From positions 1 through 8,395 of the forward strand of contig CAYSCX010000072.1 in NCBI GenBank assembly GCA_964429575.1: DNA of 8,395 bases, given 5' to 3'. This DNA comes from CAYSCX01 sp964429575. GTDB lineage: Bacteria; Desulfobacterota; Binatia; Binatales; Binataceae. Below the pieces are notes generated by a model that saw only the letters and a program-made list of their open reading frames with translations, did no database searches and had not been told where the DNA came from. This document shows positions 6,360-8,395 of this stretch, in pieces; positions within the stretch are counted from its first letter, which is position 1, and each line of letters opens with the position of its first letter. Position numbers and translations under genes: made by a program.

Positions 6360-6635
6360 GTGATAAGAAGCTTCCGGCACAAGGGGCTCGAGGAGCTCTT
6401 CCGCAAGGGCCGGAGCCCCAAGGTGGCGGCGGACCTGCAAAGCAGGGCGCTCAGGAGACTCGATGCGCTCAAAAACGCGGCAACGTTGCGCGACCTCAAC
6501 ATCCCCGGCTTCGACTTCCATCCGCTCAAGGGCAAGCCGCTCCGTTACAGTCTCCATGTGAACGGGCCGTGGTGCATAACCTTCGACTGGCATGACGGCG
6601 ACGCGTGGCACGTTGAGTTGGAACAATACCATTAG
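6360..6635 (+). CDS. higB: HigB-type toxin (RelE/ParE superfamily mRNA interferase)
   Basis: The 91-residue product starts MIRSFRHKGLEELF, the typical opening of HigB/GraT toxins, and keeps IPGFDFHPLKGK (48-59), the RYSLHVNGPW strand (62-71) and the C-terminal ending EQYH. HigB cuts ribosome-bound mRNA. H54 and K57 of HPLK match residues known to matter in Proteus HigB. The strand that usually reads WR(V/I)xF here reads WCITF, so C72 stands where Arg is common; activity may be weaker, or this may be a subfamily feature. The start is GTG at 6360; no ribosome binding site precedes it, in line with a leaderless start. Toxin-before-antitoxin order and the ten-base gap to higA are normal for HigBA. 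It follows the truncated tatD gene directly. Confidence 0.9.
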   Translation: MIRSFRHKGLEELFRKGRSPKVAADLQSRALRRLDALKNAATLRDLNIPGFDFHPLKGKPLRYSLHVNGPWCITFDWHDGDAWHVELEQYH

Positions 6636-6636
6636 C

Positions 6637-6640
6637 GAGG
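6637..6640 (+). promoter_or_regulatory. Ribosome binding site of higA
   Basis: GAGG lies five bases before the ATG at 6646 and directly after the higB stop. It supports this start and gives the antitoxin a better translation signal than the toxin, as expected for balanced toxin-antitoxin expression. Confidence 0.55.
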
Positions 6641-6645
6641 CGACC

Positions 6646-6975
6646 ATGACCCCCAAGCGGACTCCGAACGAGCGGCCCACCCGAACCCCCAGCCATCCCG
6701 GGTCGATACTGCGCGAAGACGTGTTGCCCGCGCTGGGGCTCTCGGTCAGTGAGGCGGCGCGCCAGCTTGGCGTGACCCGGCAGACGCTCCATCGGATCAT
6801 GGCCGAGAAGACGTCGATTACGCCCGAGATGGCCGTGCGCCTCGGGCGCTTTTGCGGCAACGGCCCCGGGTTGTGGCTGAGGATGCAGCAGGCCTATGAC
6901 TTGTGGCATGCCGAGCGTGCGCTGCGCAGTAAGCTCGGGAAGATTCCCATTCACAAATCCGCGGCTGCGGCATGA
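6646..6975 (+). CDS. higA: HigA-type antitoxin, HTH XRE family
   Basis: A 109-residue DNA-binding antitoxin that should neutralise the upstream HigB and repress the operon. The core matches HigA closely: HPGSILREDVLPALGLSVSE (17-36), helix-turn-helix SEAARQLGVTRQTLHRIM (35-52), then ITPEMAVRLGRFCGNGPGLW (58-77) and MQQAYDLW (80-87). An extra basic, Pro-rich N-terminal tail (1-16) precedes the usual start, but the GAGG site five bases before this ATG supports including it. The gene ends in ATGA, where the TGA overlaps the ATG of a 27-codon ORF. The palindrome before higB is the likely target. Confidence 0.93.
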   Translation: MTPKRTPNERPTRTPSHPGSILREDVLPALGLSVSEAARQLGVTRQTLHRIMAEKTSITPEMAVRLGRFCGNGPGLWLRMQQAYDLWHAERALRSKLGKIPIHKSAAAA

Positions 6976-7055
6976 GCGCAGGCCAAAGGGGGGCCGACCC
7001 GCCGAAGCTGATCAAGCGGTCGCGCGAGGCGATGGCGGTGCGAAGGTTCGAGTAG
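6972..7055 (+). CDS. 27-residue ORF overlapping the higA stop, unknown
   Basis: The ATG overlaps the higA TGA as ATGA, a layout typical of translational coupling. The product is short and basic (MSAGQRGADPPKLIKRSREA and seven more residues). Its middle lies in the right copy of the 24-base repeat and its last codons and stop lie in the left copy of the 35-base repeat, so it may be an accidental frame formed by repeat sequence. No family is recognised. I list it because of the overlap only. Confidence 0.25.
   Translation: MSAGQRGADPPKLIKRSREAMAVRRFE
7006..7029 (+). repeat. 24-base direct repeat, right copy
   Basis: It matches 6198-6221 in 23 of 24 bases (the only difference is T at 7020). 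It lies 31 bases after the higA stop, so the two copies flank the toxin-antitoxin cassette with a period of 808 bases. Confidence 0.6.
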
Positions 7056-7067
7056 CAACGGCACCGG
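7033..7067 (+). repeat. 35-base direct repeat, copy A
   Basis: It matches 7596-7630 in 33 of 35 bases; the differences are at 7043 (A versus G) and 7059 (C versus A). The core reads AGGTTCGAGTAGCAA. It lies between higA and the fmdB-like gene. The copies are in the same orientation, 563 bases apart, and bracket the fmdB-like gene. Probably a dispersed intergenic repeat of the genome. Confidence 0.75.
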
Positions 7068-7092
7068 TCGCGAGCCGCGACTCCCAATAACA

Positions 7093-7172
7093 CGAAGTGA
7101 GGCTTCGGCGAGTAACCGCTCCCGTTGGTCGGGAACGTTGGGCAATGTGCGCCGAGGATCGTCGCGAGCGAC
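7093..7172 (+). other. Three short consecutive inverted repeats before the fmdB-like gene
   Basis: CGAAG/CTTCG (7093-7097 and 7103-7107), TCCCG/CGGGA (7120-7124 and 7130-7134) and GTCG/CGAC (7161-7164 and 7169-7172) could form small hairpins in the leader of the fmdB-like transcript. Each is short enough to occur by chance in GC-rich DNA. The remainder of 7056-7226 shows no gene and no clear promoter. Confidence 0.2.
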
Positions 7173-7226
7173 CCTGGTGCGGTTGCGGCGGGCGCGGGGC
7201 GTGCGCAGAATCTATCCTCAAGCGAC

Positions 7227-7577
7227 ATGCCGATTTACGAATACGAGTGCGCGAAGTGCCACAAGCGGACCAGCGTGCTGACCACGCGCGTCAGCCAGCG
7301 GGTGCGCGCCAAGTGCAGGCACTGCGGAGGAGCGAAGATGCGACGGCTGCTCTCGCGATTCGCGATGCCCAAGAGCGAGGAGGCGCGGCTCGATTCGATG
7401 GCGGACCCGTCGAAGCTCGGCGACGTCGACGAGAATGATCCGAAGAGCGTCGCGAGAATGATGAAGCGGCTTGGGAAGGAGATGGGCGACGAGTTCAGCG
7501 GCGAAGATTTCGATGAGGCGATGGAGGATTTGGAGAGCGGAGGGGAAGATGGGGGATCGTCGGAGGACGAGTTGTAG
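7227..7577 (+). CDS. FmdB-family zinc-ribbon protein
   Basis: This 116-residue protein begins MPIYEYECAKCHKRTSVL, the hallmark of the FmdB putative regulatory family, and has one zinc ribbon made by CAKC (8-11) and CRHC (30-33). The N-terminal 45 residues are the conserved part. The rest (from about 50) is charged and changes from mixed to strongly acidic, ending GEDGGSSEDEL; such variable acidic tails are common in the family. The molecular role is not established: the name comes from a gene next to formamidase, and it may act in regulation or metal/nucleic-acid binding. The ATG at 7227 matches the family start, though its ribosome binding site is weak. It stands alone on the plus strand and is bracketed by the 35-base direct repeats. 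Confidence 0.88.
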   Translation: MPIYEYECAKCHKRTSVLTTRVSQRVRAKCRHCGGAKMRRLLSRFAMPKSEEARLDSMADPSKLGDVDENDPKSVARMMKRLGKEMGDEFSGEDFDEAMEDLESGGEDGGSSEDEL

Positions 7578-7595
7578 GGGGGTAGCGAGCCGCGG

Positions 7596-7630
7596 TGGCG
7601 GTGCGGAGGTTCGAGTAGCAAAGGCACCGG
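7596..7630 (+). repeat. 35-base direct repeat, copy B
   Basis: Partner of 7033-7067 (33 of 35 identical), beginning 19 bases after the stop of the fmdB-like gene. Both copies carry, in one frame, the codons for AVRRFE followed by TAG. The downstream sequence continues into the hairpin repeats at 7648-7907. Confidence 0.75.
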
Positions 7631-7648
7631 GATTCTTCGCGGAGTTTA

Positions 7649-7673
7649 CCCTGAGCAATGCCGAAGGGCTCAG
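7649..7673. repeat. REP-like hairpin, copy 1
   Basis: CCTGAGC (7649-7655) pairs with GCTCAGG (7667-7673) around eleven bases. The motif 7648-7667 recurs inverted at 7750-7769 with 16 of 20 bases matching. The CCTTCGAC...GCTCAGG type of motif is widespread between genes of many GC-rich bacteria. It may also end transcription of the fmdB-like gene, but no T-run follows. Confidence 0.55.
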
Positions 7674-7749
7674 GATGACTAAGTGGGGGGAACTGAGGGA
7701 GGTGGGAGTAGCCGCGTGGATGGTGGCGACGGTGGGCTGTAGTTTCGCT

Positions 7750-7769
7750 CCCTTCGACTACGCTCAGGG
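7750..7769. repeat. REP-like element, inverted copy 2
   Basis: CCCTTCGACTACGCTCAGGG is the reverse-complement form of 7648-7667 (16 of 20 bases). With copy 1 about 80 bases away in the opposite orientation it could form a larger stem-loop, a pattern typical of paired REP units or small non-autonomous elements. Confidence 0.55.
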
Positions 7770-7788
7770 CAGGCAACCTAACCCCTGA

Positions 7789-7810
7789 CCCCTTCCCTAA
7801 AGGGAAGGGG
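7789..7810. repeat. Perfect 10-bp palindromic stem, two-base centre
   Basis: CCCCTTCCCT (7789-7798) and AGGGAAGGGG (7801-7810) are exact reverse complements with AA between them. It lies in the gene-free interval between the two convergent genes, and is probably part of the same family of intergenic repeats. Confidence 0.6.
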
Positions 7811-7873
7811 AACCAGAGAACATGGGAAGGGGACTGGATGGACAGCTGAAGATGGCGGATGAACCCTCACCCA

Positions 7874-7907
7874 AACCCTCTCCCGTACAGATGCAAGGGA
7901 GAGGGTT
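7874..7907. repeat. 11-bp hairpin downstream of ispF
   Basis: AACCCTCTCCC (7874-7884) pairs with GGGAGAGGGTT (7897-7907) around twelve bases. It begins 27 bases past the ispF stop in the direction of ispF transcription. CCCTCTCCC...GGGAGAGGG elements are common dispersed repeats. The stem could serve as a terminator or 3' stabiliser for ispF, but no T-run is seen. Confidence 0.55.
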
Positions 7908-7933
7908 CAGAAGCAGTAGGCTGGGAAACCAGG

Positions 7934-8395
7934 CTAGTCAGATTCGAGGAGGACGATTGCGGAGGCGGCCATGCCGTCGCCGCGGCCGAGCGCGCCGAGA
8001 CCCTCGGGGCTCGACGCTTTCACGTTCAACGAGCCGGGCTCCGCACCGATCGCGGCAGCGAGACGCGATCGCATTTCATCGAGGAAGGGTTTTAGCTTCG
8101 GAGCTTGCGCAAAGATCGTGAGATCGGCATTGCCGATCCGCCAACCCCGGTCGCGCGCGAGCTTGGCGACTTCACTCAACAGCTTGAGACTGTCCGCGCC
8201 GGTGTAGCGAGGGTCGTCGTCGGGGAAATGGCGACCGAGGTCGCCCTCGCCTATCGCACCGAGGATCGCGTTGGCGAGCGCATGCGCCGCGACGTCGGCA
8301 TCGGAGTGCCCGCTCAAACCTTTTGGATGAGCGATCTCGACTCCGCCGAGCACGAGCTTTCGGCCCGCGACGAGCGGATGGAAGTCGAACCCTTG
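7934..8395 (-). CDS. ispF: 2-C-methyl-D-erythritol 2,4-cyclodiphosphate synthase (5' end cut by window)
   Basis: IspF makes the cyclic diphosphate intermediate of the MEP isoprenoid pathway, as a homotrimer with a zinc ion. The visible 153 residues begin QGFDFHPLVAGRKLVLGGVE, so D4 and H6 are the first two metal ligands and H30 in GLSGHSDAD (26-34) is the third. Later motifs match the family: GDLGRHFPDDDP, GADSLKLL, IGNADLTIFAQAPKL and NVKASSPEGLG. Known bacterial IspF proteins have about 157-160 residues, so only some five codons are missing unless this is the C-terminal half of an IspD-IspF fusion, which cannot be decided here. The loop SSPEG replaces the TTTE seen in E. coli; such variants exist. 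The gene converges on the fmdB-like gene. Confidence 0.95.
   Translation of the reverse strand, partial: QGFDFHPLVAGRKLVLGGVEIAHPKGLSGHSDADVAAHALANAILGAIGEGDLGRHFPDDDPRYTGADSLKLLSEVAKLARDRGWRIGNADLTIFAQAPKLKPFLDEMRSRLAAAIGAEPGSLNVKASSPEGLGALGRGDGMAASAIVLLESD

Larger units (their letters stand above)
7578..7933. other. 356-base gene-free convergent interval
   Basis: No reading frame here looks like a gene. The interval lies between the stop of the fmdB-like gene and the stop of ispF, and is made up largely of the 35-base repeat copy B, two inverted REP-like motifs and two strong hairpins. Base composition is uneven, with C-rich and G-rich runs unlike the flanking coding DNA. Confidence 0.6.

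Noticed and set aside
6204..6860. Minus-strand frame of 218 codons opposite higBA
   Set aside because: HigB and HigA on the plus strand are unmistakable; this is their shadow.
7495..7776. Minus-strand frame of 93 codons in the convergent interval
   Set aside because: It overlaps the 3' part of the fmdB-like gene and runs through the repeat cluster; phrases such as ALSVVEG are the usual translation of REP-like repeats, not a protein.

Overview
The window is GC-rich (roughly 60 percent or more by eye) with tightly packed bacterial genes. It carries the MEP isoprenoid gene ispF, class III CoA-transferases, an ECF vitamin/cofactor transporter and a HigBA toxin-antitoxin pair. This fits an uncultured GC-rich Gram-negative lineage of the deltaproteobacterial, Binatota or Rokubacteria kind. 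That placement is a guess from gene style; there is no rRNA or marker gene to fix it.

Left two thirds (1-6072) is read entirely from the minus strand. In the direction of transcription it runs: ECF S component (5284-6072), double-ATPase EcfA fusion (3539-5284), EcfT (2754-3539), an 85-base gap with a possible promoter, a YciI-family protein (2378-2668), then two CaiB/BaiF CoA-transferases (1130-2338 and 1-1130, the second cut by the window edge). Three of the junctions (5284, 3539, 1130) share one base in the pattern TGATG, so S-EcfA-EcfT and the CoA-transferase pair each look translationally coupled. The ECF genes form a complete importer. Its substrate is not readable from the sequence, and I see no riboswitch in front of it. 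Of the two CoA-transferases, only the downstream one has the family's catalytic Asp, which suggests a heteromeric enzyme.

Middle (6073-7226) looks like a recombination or insertion zone. A perfect 12-bp inverted repeat lies just before the ECF operon. Diverging from it is the first 52 codons of a tatD gene with an excellent ribosome binding site but no remainder. Right after the break comes a higB-higA cassette with its own promoter and palindromic operator, then a 27-codon ORF overlapping the higA stop.

Right part (7227-8395) has a FmdB-type zinc-ribbon protein on the plus strand and ispF converging on it from the minus strand, with its first few codons outside the window. The 356-base gap between them holds no gene but is full of short hairpin repeats of REP/MITE type. 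A 35-bp direct repeat (33 of 35 identical) brackets the fmdB-like gene, and a separate 24-bp near-repeat brackets higBA, so both look like accessory segments set among repeats.
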